Positions 20,142 to 29,626 are shown, numbered from the stretch's first letter. The stretch: 49,156 bases of DNA from Vulgatibacter sp035565615 (GCA_035565615.1 DATMSB010000055.1:1-49156); one strand, 5' to 3'. The notes: generated by a model not told the origin, from the letters alone. A program made the numbers and translations.

Positions 20142-23100
20142 GACACCATCTCGGGGTTCGGGTTCCGAATCCGGGCCAAATACGAGGTTCGCGGCTTGGT
20201 GTTGAGCTCGCCGAGCAACTCGTAGTTCCGGGGCTGCGCCTTGATCTTGCTGACCCGGCTGTTCGGGTCGTTGATGTCGCCGAAGACGATCGCCTCGGTG
20301 GGGCACGCCTGCGCGCACGCCGGGGTGATCGCGCCGTCGGCCACCACGTCGGAGCCGCGCACCTTGGCGTCGCGCTTGGCGGCGTTGATCCGCTGGATGC
20401 AGTAGGTGCACTTCTCCATCACGCCGCGGGTGCGGACGGTGACGTCGGGGTTGAAGGCGAGCTTCTGCACGTCGGTGAGGGTGCCCTCACCCACGCTGTG
20501 CCAGTCGAAGAAGTTGAACCGGCGCACCTTGTACGGGCAGTTGTTCGAGCAGTACCGGGTGCCGATGCACCGGTTGTAGATCATGTCGTTGAGGCCGCCC
20601 TCCTTCGAGTGGACCGTCGCCGCCACCGGGCAGACGTTCTCACAGGGGGCGTTCTCGCACTGCACGCAGCTCACCGGCTGGTGGACGACCTCGGGCTCGG
20701 AGAGGTCCGACTCGTCCGACGAGGTACTGGCGAAGTACCGGTCGATGCGGATCCAGTGCATCTGCCTGCCCATGCGCACCTGCTCGGGACCGACCACCGG
20801 GATGTTGTTCTCCGCCTGGCACGCGATCATGCAGCCGTTGCAGCCGATGCAGGCGTTGAGGTCGATGGTCATGCCCCACTGCTGGCCGGTGTACTCGTGG
20901 TCCTTCCAGAGCACGACGAGCGGCGGGCGCTTCACCATCTCCTGGGCGTAGGTGGGGTTGGCCGCGTACTCCTGCGCAGTCTGCTCCCGGACGAGCGGGC
21001 GGCCCTCCATCGACTGGTGGTTCTGCGTGGTGGCCAGCAGCGCCGTCTCGGCGATCCGGGTGAGCCTGGCGCCGGTGGTCCTCCACAGCGCGTCCGAGGT
21101 CCGCAGCTGGTAGGCGTCGAAGCCGCGGTTCTCGCCCACGCGCCCGGCCACCTTGCGGCCGTAGCCGAGAGCGATGGCGACGGTATGGTCGGCGAGGCCC
21201 GGCTGCACCCAGACGCCGGCGTCCAGGGTGCGGCCACCCTGCTCGATCCGGACCATCTGGTTGGTCTCGACGCCGAGCTCCTTGGCGGTGGCCGGGCTGA
21301 CGAGGGCCGCGTTGGTCCAGGTGAGCTTGGTCATCGAGTCCGGCAGCTCTTGGAGCCAGCCGTTGTTCGAGAACCGCCCGTCGAAGACCTTGTTGTCGAC
21401 GAGGAAGACCAGGTCGAGGGCGCTGGCGGAGGCAGCGGGGAGCTTCGCCACCCGGCCGGCCGCCGAGGCGACCGCGCCGGCGTCGAAGGCCGTGTCGACG
21501 AAGCTCGGCCCGCCGTGCACGCCGTCGTGGAGCGCCTTGCGCCAGTCGAGGTCGGTCCGGCCCGGCTCCGCCCCGAGGAAGTGCTCGCGGACGACGTCGT
21601 AGCCCTTCCTCGGCGTGCCGGCGACCTGCGTGAGCACCTCGATCTTGCTGCGGCCGTCCCAGATCGGCTGCACGAGCGGCTGCACCACCGAGTAGGTGCC
21701 GTCCGACGCCACCGCGTCGCTCCACTCCTCGAGGAAGTGGGTCTCGGGCAGCACCCAGTCGGCGAGGCGCGAAGTCTCGTTGGGCGCGGTGGTGAGGTGG
21801 ATCTTCGTCTTCGCCTTGGCCATCGCGTCGGCGAAGGCGAGGTCGGCGGGTGCGTCGAAGGCGGGGTTGCCGCCCAGGATCACCAGGGTGTCCACCTGCC
21901 CCGAGGCGAGGGCCTTGGCCGCCGCCTTGATCCCCTCCACCGGCGAGGTGACCTCGGCGTGGGCCGGCGAGAACCGCACGGTCTCGCCCACGTTGCCGAG
22001 GGCCTCGTTGATGGCGAAGCCGATGGCCTGGACCGCGGCGGGCTGGTGCCTGCCGACCGCCACCACGCTGCGGCCCCGCTTGCCCGCCAGCTCCTTGGCG
22101 AGGGTCTGGACGAACTTGGGGGCGAAGGCGTCGGAGGGCGCCGCGATGCCGGCGGGGATCTCCACGCCGCGCTTCTGCAGCTCGGCGGCGAGGGCGCGCA
22201 GGAAGGCGCCCGCGTCGCCGGACCGGATGCGGAGCCGGTGATCGGCGGTGCCGCCGGTGACGGTGAAGTTGGCCTCCACCGCCCAGAGGCGGTTCATGCC
22301 GCCGGGGGCGTCGGGCGCCCGGCGCGTGGCCCAGTCGTGGCCATGGCGGAGGTGGAAGGGGCCGGCGCCGAGGATGTCGGCGTCGACGTCCACGATGGTG
22401 TCCGCCTTCGCGAGGCTGAAGACCGGCTCGAGGGCCCGGCCGTAGGCGAGCCTGGTGGCGACGATCGTCTCGTCGCCGCTGACCGGATCCCACTCCACCA
22501 CCCGGGCCTGGGGGAAGGTCTCGCGGACCTTGGCCACGGTGGCGGCGAAGGACGGCGAGCGGGTCGCCTCGTGGATCACCAGGAGGCCCCTGCCCCCGTT
22601 TGCGCGCAGCGCGGCGAAGCCCTCGTTCCAGGCGGCGTCGTACGCGGCCCAGGTCGACTCGGCGCCGCCGTGGGTGACGCGGACGGTGCGATCCGGATCG
22701 TAGAGGGAGAGGATCGCGCCCTGCTCGAGGGAGCCCGACGCGCCCATCGACGCCGGGTGGAGCTTGTTGCCCTCGATCTTGGTGGGGCGGCCGTCGTTCG
22801 ACTTCACCACCAGGCCGGTGACGCGGCCGGAGAGCTGGAAGGTGGTGGCGTAGTACTGCGGGAGTCCGGGGAGGGTGTCCTCGGGCCGCTTGGAGTGCGG
22901 CACGATCTTCTCCACCGGGCGGCGCACGCAGCCGGTGCCCAGGCCGGCGAGCGCGACCGAGGCGCCCATGAGCGTCATGAAGCTGCGGCGGGAGACGGGG
23001 TCGACGAACTCCGACGCTCCCTCCGGGAACTCCCGGGTGATGAACGACTGCATCTCCGGCGTCTGCGCCACGTGGTCGAGACTGCGCCAGTAGGTCTTGC

Positions 23101-23224
23101 CGTTTTCCCGGATCGGGGTCAGCGGTCCGGCGTCGTGACCGTGATCGTGGTCGTGACCGTGCTCGTGATCGTGATGCTCGTCGTGATGCATGGGATCGCG
23201 CTGGCTTTCGTGGTGGTGGCTCAT
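20138..23224 (-). CDS. actB: Alternative complex III Fe-S subunit ActB
   Basis: A 1028-residue fusion. The N-terminal two-thirds resembles a molybdopterin oxidoreductase, and the C-terminal third is a polyferredoxin with four cluster motifs (CIGCNGCMIAC, CVQCENAPCENVC, CIGTRYCSNNC, CTYCIQRI...CAQAC). A Tat motif SRRSFMTLMG lies at about 78-87, well inside the protein, after 13 His in the first 30 residues. In characterised complexes the molybdopterin-like part holds no cofactor and the clusters (three 4Fe-4S and one 3Fe-4S) carry electrons to ActA. ATG 23224 overlaps the actA stop as ATGA; an in-frame GTG at 23233 is less likely. The protein is exported folded through Tat. Confidence 0.94.
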
Positions 23225-23913
23225 CGGTGGCACCCCGAGCAGTCCTCCGGCGCGTTCACGTGGTACTTCTCCACGAGCTCGGCGCCGAGCTTCTCCCGGT
23301 CACCCTCGGGCTGCCAGGACATGTTGGTGACCTGATCCTTGGGGCGGAGGTGGGGCCCCGGGTTGCGGTGGCAGTCGAGGCACCAGCTCATGCTGAGCGG
23401 CTGCTCCACGCGCACCGTCTCCATCTGATCGACGCGGCCGTGGCACTCCACGCAGCCGACGCCCTTGTTCACGTGCTGCGCGTGGCTGAAGTAGGCGAAG
23501 TCGGCGATCTTGTGGACCTTGATCCACTCGATCGGCGTGCCCTTCGCGTAGGAGTCGCGGACCGGCTGCAGCAGCGGCGAGTCGTGCTTCACCACCGAGT
23601 GGCAGTTCATGCAGATGTCGGCGGAGGGCACGGAGGCCTGGGGCCCCTTCTCCACCGCGACGTGGCAGTAGCGGCAGTCGATCCCGTAGTCGCCCGCGTG
23701 CAGCTTGTGGCTGTACGGCACCGGCTGGACCGGGGCGTAGCCCACTTCGGTGTGCAGGGGCGAGGCCCAGAACCAGAACGCGAAGACCACGCCGGCGCCG
23801 ACGAGCGCCGTCGCCGCCGGAAGGATCCTCGGGATCTGGTTCACCCATGCCGGGAAGACGTACGGAACCGGCGATTCGTCGCGATCGTCAGGTCGCTGTC
23901 CGGGAGCATCCAC
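23221..23913 (-). CDS. actA: Alternative complex III pentahaem cytochrome ActA
   Basis: A 230-residue multihaem cytochrome c, first gene of the operon. An N-terminal helix (about 28-50, ILPAATALVGAGVVFAFWFW) anchors it, and the periplasmic part has five CxxCH motifs: CRYCH, CMNCH, CVECH, CLDCH and CSGCH. It accepts electrons from ActB and relays them to ActE or the oxidase. I chose GTG at 23911-23913, with AGGTAGG-like bases about ten upstream; no in-frame ATG is nearer. The 396-base hairpin-rich gap upstream should contain the promoter. Confidence 0.93.
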   Translation of the reverse strand: MDAPGQRPDDRDESPVPYVFPAWVNQIPRILPAATALVGAGVVFAFWFWASPLHTEVGYAPVQPVPYSHKLHAGDYGIDCRYCHVAVEKGPQASVPSADICMNCHSVVKHDSPLLQPVRDSYAKGTPIEWIKVHKIADFAYFSHAQHVNKGVGCVECHGRVDQMETVRVEQPLSMSWCLDCHRNPGPHLRPKDQVTNMSWQPEGDREKLGAELVEKYHVNAPEDCSGCHR

Positions 23914-24309
23914 TGGTGTCGCCTACCTTAGAAGAAAAAGCCGTTGGCCCGGCGAGCCGTCGAAGGCTGCCGAGCGATCCTTGGTTCGCCTGGGCTGCGT
24001 CCGGGCGGACCCTGGCAAGCTTCATGCCGCCCGGGCGGCGACGACGCGTCGCGTCCTCGTCGCTCGGTCGGCTGGCCCACTGCGGCAAGTTGCCGCGGCA
24101 TCACGCCGCACTCATCCACTTCGCCACAGCCTCTTTCGATTCTCCGAAGCGCTCGGAGAACAAAAGCCCTCGCCGAAAGATTCGGCGAGCGAGCGATCCT
24201 CTCTGCTGGCGAGATCGCTCGATCCTTCGTAGAAGTCGTCGCAAATGCCGGCACCCCGGCGCGCGTTTCTTAGCTCACTGCCGGGGAGAAGGGAAACCGT
24301 TTTTTGAGC
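23914..24309. other. Hairpin-rich intergenic region upstream of actA
   Basis: This is the only gene-free stretch over 300 bases, between divergent actA and the 24310 gene. Three perfect inverted repeats stand almost head to tail: 24140-24147 with 24153-24160 (8 bp), 24169-24177 with 24181-24189 (9 bp, three-base loop), and 24190-24198 with 24213-24221 (9 bp). Further symmetrical bits (GCGGCAA-g-TTGCCGC near 24083-24097; CCGCCCGGGCGG near 24030-24041) occur on the left. Short open frames on both strands show no recognisable protein. It presumably holds the operon promoter; it may also encode a structured RNA or be a dispersed repeat. Confidence 0.6.
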
Positions 24310-24909
24310 ATGAGACGTTGGCCGATCGGCGGGGGAGCGATCGTGCTTGCAATCGTGGGCGCGGCGATCTTCCTCGCGCGGGTCGGTGTCCCGAACGTGG
24401 TGGGCTCCGGTCAGGCGTTCGCGGAGAAGACCGCGGTCTCCACCCTGCGTACGCTGCACTGGGCACAGGGATTGTTCCGCGAGGGCCGCTACGTGGACGT
24501 GGACGGCAACGGCGTCGCCGAGTTCGGCGAGCTCGGACAGCTCGGCGGCCGCGATCCCCTCCCCAGCGGTGAGAGGCTCTCCAACTCCCTCCTGCCCGAG
24601 GCGGGCGCGCGGGTGGAGAGGGACGTGCTCCAGGCCGGCGGGTACTGCTTCCGCTACGACCTGCCGCAAGGGGCCCACGCCCGCGAGCGCCGCTTCGTCG
24701 CCTACGGCTGGCCCAGCCGCCTCGAGGCGGGGCGCAAGCTCTTCTGCATCGATCAGGACGAGCAGATCTGGGAGTCGACGAACCCGGAGGGCTACGCGGG
24801 CTGCGACGGTGGACCGCCCCGGGGTCTCTGCCCCGAGGGCGACGTCGTGCCCGAGGGCTGGGTGCGCTGGCGGAACAAGACCAACAAGCTCTCGGTGGGC
24901 GCGCAGTGA
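24310..24909 (+). CDS. Membrane-anchored protein with EF-hand-like loop, unknown
   Basis: A protein of 199 residues from ATG 24310. A TTG at 24304 has better spacing from the GAGAAGGG at about 24287-24294, so the true start may be two codons earlier. One N-terminal helix (IGGGAIVLAIVGAAIFLARV) is followed by a long amphipathic stretch (STLRTLHWAQGLFREGRYVD) and a globular part. DVDGNGVAEFGE fits the 12-residue Ca-binding loop pattern D-x-D-x-N-G...E. Four Cys could form disulfides. The layout resembles pseudopilin-like proteins, but no prepilin peptidase site is clear. It is 40 bases ahead of hrpB on the same strand. Function unknown. Confidence 0.7.
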   Translation: MRRWPIGGGAIVLAIVGAAIFLARVGVPNVVGSGQAFAEKTAVSTLRTLHWAQGLFREGRYVDVDGNGVAEFGELGQLGGRDPLPSGERLSNSLLPEAGARVERDVLQAGGYCFRYDLPQGAHARERRFVAYGWPSRLEAGRKLFCIDQDEQIWESTNPEGYAGCDGGPPRGLCPEGDVVPEGWVRWRNKTNKLSVGAQ

Positions 24910-24949
24910 TGAGGGTGGTCGGCCCCGGTTCGGCCCCCGCGCCGGAAGG

Positions 24950-27568
24950 ATGGCGCCGCTGAGCCGCCGCGCGCCGCTGCCGATCGATCCGCTCCTGCCG
25001 CGGATCGTGGACGCGCTCTCGTCCGGGAGCGCCGCCGTGATCGAGGCGGCGCCGGGCGCCGGCAAGACCACCCGCGTGCCGCTGGCGCTCCTCGAGTCGG
25101 GCGCGTGCAGCGACGGCGAGATCCTGGTCCTCCAGCCGCGGCGCCTGCCCACGAGGCTCGCCGCGCAGCGGGTGGCGCAGGAGCTGGGCGAGCCCGTCGG
25201 CCAGCGGGTGGGCTACTCGGTGCGCTTCGAGGACGTGGGCGGGGGGCAGACCCGCCTGCGCTTCGTCACCGAGGGGATCCTCACCCGGCGCATCCTCGCC
25301 GATCCGCTCCTCGAGGGCGTCGCCGCGGTGATCCTCGACGAGTTCCACGAGCGGCACCTCGCCGGCGACCTCGGCCTCGCCCTCCTGCGGAGGCTGCAGC
25401 GCGGGGCGAGGCCCGATCTGAAGATCGTGGCGATGTCGGCGACGCTCGACGGCGAGCCGCTGGCCGCGTTCCTCGGCGGCGCCCCGCGGATCCGCAGCGA
25501 AGGGCGCACCTTCCCGGTCGAGATCGAGCACCTCGAGCGCGACGACCCGAGGCCCCTGCACCAGCAGGTGGCGGGCGCGGTGAAGCGGCTCTTGCAGGCG
25601 GGCCTCGACGGGCACGTGCTCGCCTTCCTCCCCGGTGCCGCCGAGATCCGCCGCGCGGCGGAGGAGCTGGCGCCGGTGGCCGAGGCCAGGGATCTGGCGG
25701 TCCTGCCGCTCCACGGCGACCTGCCCCCCGAGGCGCAGGACCTCGCGGTGGCGCCCGCCGATCGCCGCAAGGTGATCCTCTCCACCAACGTGGCCGAGAC
25801 CTCGGTGACCATCGACGGCGTGGCGGCGGTGATCGACTCTGGCCTCGCCCGGGTGGCCTCCCACTCGCCGTGGAGCGGCCTGCCCGCGCTGCAGGTGGCG
25901 AGGATCAGCCAGGCGTCGGCGATCCAGCGCGCCGGGCGCGCGGGCCGCACCCGCGCGGGGAAGGCGATCCGCCTCTACACCCGCTCCGACTTCGAGGGCA
26001 GGCCCAAGGCCGACCTGGCGGAGATCCGCCGCCTCGATCTCGCGGAGCTGCTCCTCGCCGTGCGCGCCGCCGGCGTGGAGGATCCCCGCTCGCTCGAGTG
26101 GCTCGACGCGCCGCCCCCCGCCGCACTCGACGCGGCGGAGGAGCTGCTCCGCCGGCTCGGCGCGGTGGACGAGGCCGGCGCCCTCACCTCCATCGGCCAG
26201 CGGCTCGCGGGGCTGCCCATCCACCCGCGCCTGGGCCGGATCGCGATCGAGGGGGAGTCGCTCGGCGTCCCGGAGGACGCGTGCGTGATCGCGTCGCTGG
26301 CGGCGGAGCGCGATCCGCGGACGGAGGCCCGCGCCTTCGGGGGGCGGAGGGCCGCGGGGAAGGTGTCGGGATCCTCCGATCTGGTGGAGCTCCTCGAGCG
26401 ATACCGCGAGGCGGAGCGCGCCGGCTTCTCGCCGCCTCGGCTGCGGGCCATGGGCCTCGATCCCCGCGCCGTCGACGCCGTCTCCCGGGCGAGCCGTCAG
26501 CTCGCGCGATCCATCGGCCGGGGTGGTCGCGGGGGAGCGCGGGGCGGAGGGCGCGGCGTCGATCGATCCCGAGGCGGGATCGATGGCGAGACCGAGGACG
26601 CGCTGCTGCGCTGCGTGCTCGCGGGCTATCCGGATCGGGTGGCGAAGCGGCGCACGCCCACCGGCCGGGAGCTGGTCCTCGCCGGCGGCGGCACCGCGGA
26701 GCTGGCGGAGACCAGCGTGGTCCACGACGCGACCTTCCTGGTCGCGGTCGCCGCCGAGGAGCGGCAGGCGCGGCCCGGCGCCTCCCGCGGAGGCGTGGTG
26801 CGCCTGGCGTCCGCGATCGAGCCGGAGTGGCTCCTCGATCTGGCGCCCGACGAGGTGATCGAGCGCGACGAGTACCTCTGGGACGGCGACGCCGAGCGGG
26901 TGGTGCGGCTCGAGCAGCTCCGCTACGGCGCGGTCGCGCTGCAGGAGAGCCGGGCGGCCGCGCCTCCCTCTCCCGAGGCGGCCCGCGTCCTGGCGAAGGA
27001 GGCGATCGCCCGGGGCATCGAGGCCTTCGCGCCGGAGGGCGCGATCGAGTCGGTGCTGGCGCGCCTCGCCCTCGCCCGCGAGCATCTGCCGGAGGTCGGT
27101 TTTCCGGATCCCTCCGGCGCCGAGCTGGAGGCGATCCTGGCGTCGGCGTGCGAGAGGCTGCGCTCCTTCGCGGAGCTGCGGGAGAGCCGCCTGCCGGACC
27201 TCATCCTCGGCGGCCTGGGCCAGGAGCAGCAGCGGATCCTGGCCCGCGAGCTGCCCGAGCGGGTGGCGTTGCCGGGCGGGCGCCAGGTGCGGGTGCACTA
27301 CGACCGCAGCCGCCCGCCGTGGATCGAGTCGCGCATCCAGGACTTCTTCGGGATGGCGCAGGGCCCCGCGATCTGCCGCGGCCGCCTTCCCCTCACCCTC
27401 CACCTCCTCGCACCCAACCAGCGGGCGGTGCAAGTGACGAGCGACCTCGCCGGGTTCTGGGAGCGGCACTACCCGTCGATCCGCCGGGAGCTGGGGCGGC
27501 GCTACCCGAAGCACGCGTGGCCCGAGGACGGGCGCAGCGCGAAGCCGCCGCCACCTCGCGGGCGCTGA
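24950..27568 (+). CDS. hrpB: ATP-dependent helicase HrpB
   Basis: An 872-residue DExH helicase. In order: Walker A EAAPGAGKTTRVPL (about 32-45), LQPRRLPTRLAAQRVA, the DEFH box ILDEFHERHL, MSATLDG, STNVAETSVTIDGV and QRAGRAGRTRAGKAIRLY. A helicase-associated region and the HrpB C-terminal domain (ILARELPERVALPGGRQVRVHYDRSRPPWIESRIQDFFG) follow. The N-terminal LPIDPLLPRIVDAL matches the family start, which supports ATG 24950, though the ribosome site is very close. It is a nucleic-acid-dependent ATPase whose precise cellular role is poorly defined. A Gly/Arg-rich insertion (about residues 523-545) interrupts the middle. Confidence 0.93.
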   Translation: MAPLSRRAPLPIDPLLPRIVDALSSGSAAVIEAAPGAGKTTRVPLALLESGACSDGEILVLQPRRLPTRLAAQRVAQELGEPVGQRVGYSVRFEDVGGGQTRLRFVTEGILTRRILADPLLEGVAAVILDEFHERHLAGDLGLALLRRLQRGARPDLKIVAMSATLDGEPLAAFLGGAPRIRSEGRTFPVEIEHLERDDPRPLHQQVAGAVKRLLQAGLDGHVLAFLPGAAEIRRAAEELAPVAEARDLAVLPLHGDLPPEAQDLAVAPADRRKVILSTNVAETSVTIDGVAAVIDSGLARVASHSPWSGLPALQVARISQASAIQRAGRAGRTRAGKAIRLYTRSDFEGRPKADLAEIRRLDLAELLLAVRAAGVEDPRSLEWLDAPPPAALDAAEELLRRLGAVDEAGALTSIGQRLAGLPIHPRLGRIAIEGESLGVPEDACVIASLAAERDPRTEARAFGGRRAAGKVSGSSDLVELLERYREAERAGFSPPRLRAMGLDPRAVDAVSRASRQLARSIGRGGRGGARGGGRGVDRSRGGIDGETEDALLRCVLAGYPDRVAKRRTPTGRELVLAGGGTAELAETSVVHDATFLVAVAAEERQARPGASRGGVVRLASAIEPEWLLDLAPDEVIERDEYLWDGDAERVVRLEQLRYGAVALQESRAAAPPSPEAARVLAKEAIARGIEAFAPEGAIESVLARLALAREHLPEVGFPDPSGAELEAILASACERLRSFAELRESRLPDLILGGLGQEQQRILARELPERVALPGGRQVRVHYDRSRPPWIESRIQDFFGMAQGPAICRGRLPLTLHLLAPNQRAVQVTSDLAGFWERHYPSIRRELGRRYPKHAWPEDGRSAKPPPPRGR

Positions 27569-27659
27569 TGGGCCCGGCCGATCCGTCGGAGCTGGGGGGC
27601 GTGACCCTCGTGGCCCGAGGACGGACGCGGCTCCCAACCGGCGGATCGACCAGACGCAA

Positions 27660-27702
27660 GACGGGCGACGCGATCACCCCTGCGGAGGATCGGCCGCCCG
27701 TC
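27660..27702. terminator. Hairpin between convergent hrpB and cytochrome gene
   Basis: Outer arms 27660-27667 and 27695-27702 form a perfect 8-bp GACGGGCG stem, and an inner CGATC/GATCG pair extends it. It lies between two convergent genes. Confidence 0.5.
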
Positions 27703-27724
27703 CGGTGAATCGATGAGATTGGTC

Positions 27725-28249
27725 TTACTGGTTGCCGAAGTCGCGGATCTTCTGCACCAGCGCCGCCACCACGGCGGGCTTGCCCTCGAGGTTCGGGTTC
27801 GCGGGCATCAGCGGGCTCTTGCCCACGGCGGCGCCGCCGCCGACGATCGCCTTGGCGATCTGCTCGTCCGACACGCTCTTCTGGAAGTCGGCGCTGGCGA
27901 AGCTCGCGGGCTTGGTGGGGAAAGCGGCCGCGGCGGGGCCGTTGCCGGAGCCGTCGGCGCCGTGGCAGGTGGAGCAGAGCGACGCGAAGAGATCGTCCGC
28001 CTCCTTCTTGGCCTCGGGCGTGACCTCTGCCTTGGCGGCGGGCTCTTCCTTCTGGCCCTCGGGGGCGGCGGGGGCCTGGGTGCCCTCGGCCTTCTGCTGT
28101 GGAGCGGGAGCGGTCGGGCTCGGCGACGGCTGCGCGGGCGGCTTCGGGTTCTCGGGCTGCGTGGCCTCACCACCCTTGCAGGCGGCGCCGGCCAGCAGCA
28201 GGGCGGAGGCGATGGAAGAGACGATTGCAAGGCGAACGCTGATCTTCAT
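27725..28249 (-). CDS. Monohaem cytochrome c lipoprotein
   Basis: A 174-residue lipoprotein. ATG 28249 has GAGGAG eight bases upstream. The signal peptide ends LLLAGAACKGG, so the Cys is lipidated, and a Pro/Ala/Glu-rich linker (to about residue 85) leads to a small cytochrome c domain with LCSTCHGADGSGNGPAA. The Met ligand is probably in SPLMPANPNL. Such tethered cytochromes shuttle electrons between complex III and oxidases or serve other periplasmic pathways; which one cannot be told. It is divergent from the methyltransferase gene, with two inverted repeats in between. Confidence 0.88.
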   Translation of the reverse strand: MKISVRLAIVSSIASALLLAGAACKGGEATQPENPKPPAQPSPSPTAPAPQQKAEGTQAPAAPEGQKEEPAAKAEVTPEAKKEADDLFASLCSTCHGADGSGNGPAAAAFPTKPASFASADFQKSVSDEQIAKAIVGGGAAVGKSPLMPANPNLEGKPAVVAALVQKIRDFGNQ

Positions 28250-28344
28250 GGCGATGACTCCTCGTCCGGGGCGTGACGTCCCGAGGTAACGGCCAACTGG
28301 CACTTTCGCCCCCCCACGTCAAGAATCGGCTGGACCACCCGTGT

Positions 28345-28364
28345 GATTTGCCCCCAGGCAAATC
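28345..28364. promoter_or_regulatory. Perfect inverted repeat, possible operator
   Basis: GATTTGCC (28345-28352) and GGCAAATC (28357-28364) form a perfect 8-bp inverted repeat with a four-base spacer, in the 130-base divergent region between the cytochrome and methyltransferase genes. The lower GC content here stands out. No regulator is known from the window. Confidence 0.45.
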
Positions 28365-28367
28365 AAC

Positions 28368-28391
28368 GATCTGTCGTACATGACACAGATC
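28368..28391. promoter_or_regulatory. Second inverted repeat at methyltransferase start
   Basis: GATCTGT (28368-28374) and ACAGATC (28385-28391) are perfect arms with a 10-base spacer. The right arm ends one base before the ATG at 28392, and the repeat spans the ATG at 28380. It could be an operator or an RNA hairpin over the start. Confidence 0.4.
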
Positions 28392-29345
28392 ATGGCAACG
28401 CCCGTCGGCAGCCCTTTCACCAACCGTCTCCGCAAGGTCGCGCCCCGTCGGCTCCGCCAGGCGGCGCGCGACGGCCTCTCGGCCCTGCGCCTCTACGACG
28501 CCGACGTCCCCGAGTACGCCTTCACCGTCGACTGGTACGCCGGCCACGCGGTGGTGACGGAGCTGGTCCGGCGCGGCTTCGTCAAGGCCGCCGTCCGCGA
28601 GGCGAGGCGCCAGGAGGTCGAGCGCGGGGTGATGGAGGTGCTCGGCATCCCCGAGGACCGCGTGCACTGGAAGGTGCGATCGCCCAAGCGCTGGGGCGAG
28701 GAGCAGTACGAGAAGCTCGGCGAGCGCGGCGAGCGGATCGTCGTGGAGGAGCAGGGCCTTCGCTTCCTGGTCAATCTCGACGACTACCTCGACACGGGGC
28801 TCTTCCTCGACCACCGCCTCACCCGCGCCCGCGTCCGCGACGAGGCGAGGGGAAAGCGGTTCCTCAACCTCTTCTGCTACACGGGTTCGTTCACGGTCTA
28901 CGCCACGGCCGGTGGCGCCCGGGAGACGGTCTCCGTCGACCTCTCCAACACCTACCTGGGATGGGCCCGGGACAACCTGGCGCTGAACGGCCTGGACGGC
29001 CCGCAGCACCACCTCGTGCGCTCGGACGTGACCAGGTGGCTCCGGCAGGTGCGGGGCGAGCGCTTCGATCTGGTGGTCCTCGACCCGCCCCCCTTCTCGG
29101 CGTCGAAGAAGATGGCCTCCACCTTCGACGTGCAGCGCGATCACGTCGCCCTCCTCGAGGACACGGCCGCGCTGGTGGCGCCCGGCGGCGCCATCTACTT
29201 CTCGACCAACTTCCAGGGTTTCGAGCTGGCCCCCGACCCCTTGCCGGGCTGGAACTTCGAGGAGCTCACCCCCGCCACGATCCCCCCCGACTTCCGCAAC
29301 CGCAAGATCCACCGCTGCTGGCGGATCTCCAATTCGGCTTCATAG
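28380..29345 (+). CDS. RlmK-type class I rRNA methyltransferase (stand-alone)
   Basis: A 321-residue protein similar to the C-terminal (RlmK) half of E. coli RlmL, which makes m7G2069 in 23S rRNA. Matching segments are NRLRKVAPR, ALRLYDADVPEYAFTVDWY, FLNLFCYTGSFTVYATAGGA (SAM motif I), VSVDLSNTYLGWARDNL, LVVLDPPPFSASKKM and FDVQRDHVALLEDTA. The m2G-forming RlmL half and its THUMP domain are absent. It should bind SAM and methylate RNA in the cytoplasm; the exact base is inferred. Start 28380 has no good ribosome site, and ATG 28392 is equally possible; an inverted repeat covers both. Confidence 0.82.
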   Translation: MTQIMATPVGSPFTNRLRKVAPRRLRQAARDGLSALRLYDADVPEYAFTVDWYAGHAVVTELVRRGFVKAAVREARRQEVERGVMEVLGIPEDRVHWKVRSPKRWGEEQYEKLGERGERIVVEEQGLRFLVNLDDYLDTGLFLDHRLTRARVRDEARGKRFLNLFCYTGSFTVYATAGGARETVSVDLSNTYLGWARDNLALNGLDGPQHHLVRSDVTRWLRQVRGERFDLVVLDPPPFSASKKMASTFDVQRDHVALLEDTAALVAPGGAIYFSTNFQGFELAPDPLPGWNFEELTPATIPPDFRNRKIHRCWRISNSAS

Positions 29346-29626
29346 TGATCACGGCGGCGAAAGACGCGTCCTCGTCTCCCTGAACCGTCTGCCTCACCAT
29401 CCAATACGCCGTCCGGACTTCGATCGACCTGGCCGAGCCCGGGGGGGCCCGAGGCCCGACGCCTTTCCCTCCAGCGCCCCTTCCATGAAGTGGGTCCGCA
29501 GCACGTTGCAGATGCTGTCTTCCGAGGCTCTTCGAAGGGATCCGGCTCCCAGGTGCTCCCGCCGGGGCCGGATTGCACGAACCGGCGATCGGGTTTACGA
29601 AAGGGAAGTTGGGCCCATTGACCGCG
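29346..29626. other. Intergenic region upstream of hrcA
   Basis: A 281-base gap between two plus-strand genes. I see no CIRCE element, no strong hairpin and no recognisable small gene in it. Confidence 0.5.

Noticed and set aside
23928..24273. Overlapping open frames of about 108 codons on both strands in the actA upstream gap
   Set aside because: They read through perfect hairpins, lack ribosome sites and resemble no family; treated as non-coding.
24275..27637. Long minus-strand frame across hrpB
   Set aside because: Composition is Arg/Ala/Gly filler; all helicase motifs are on the plus strand.
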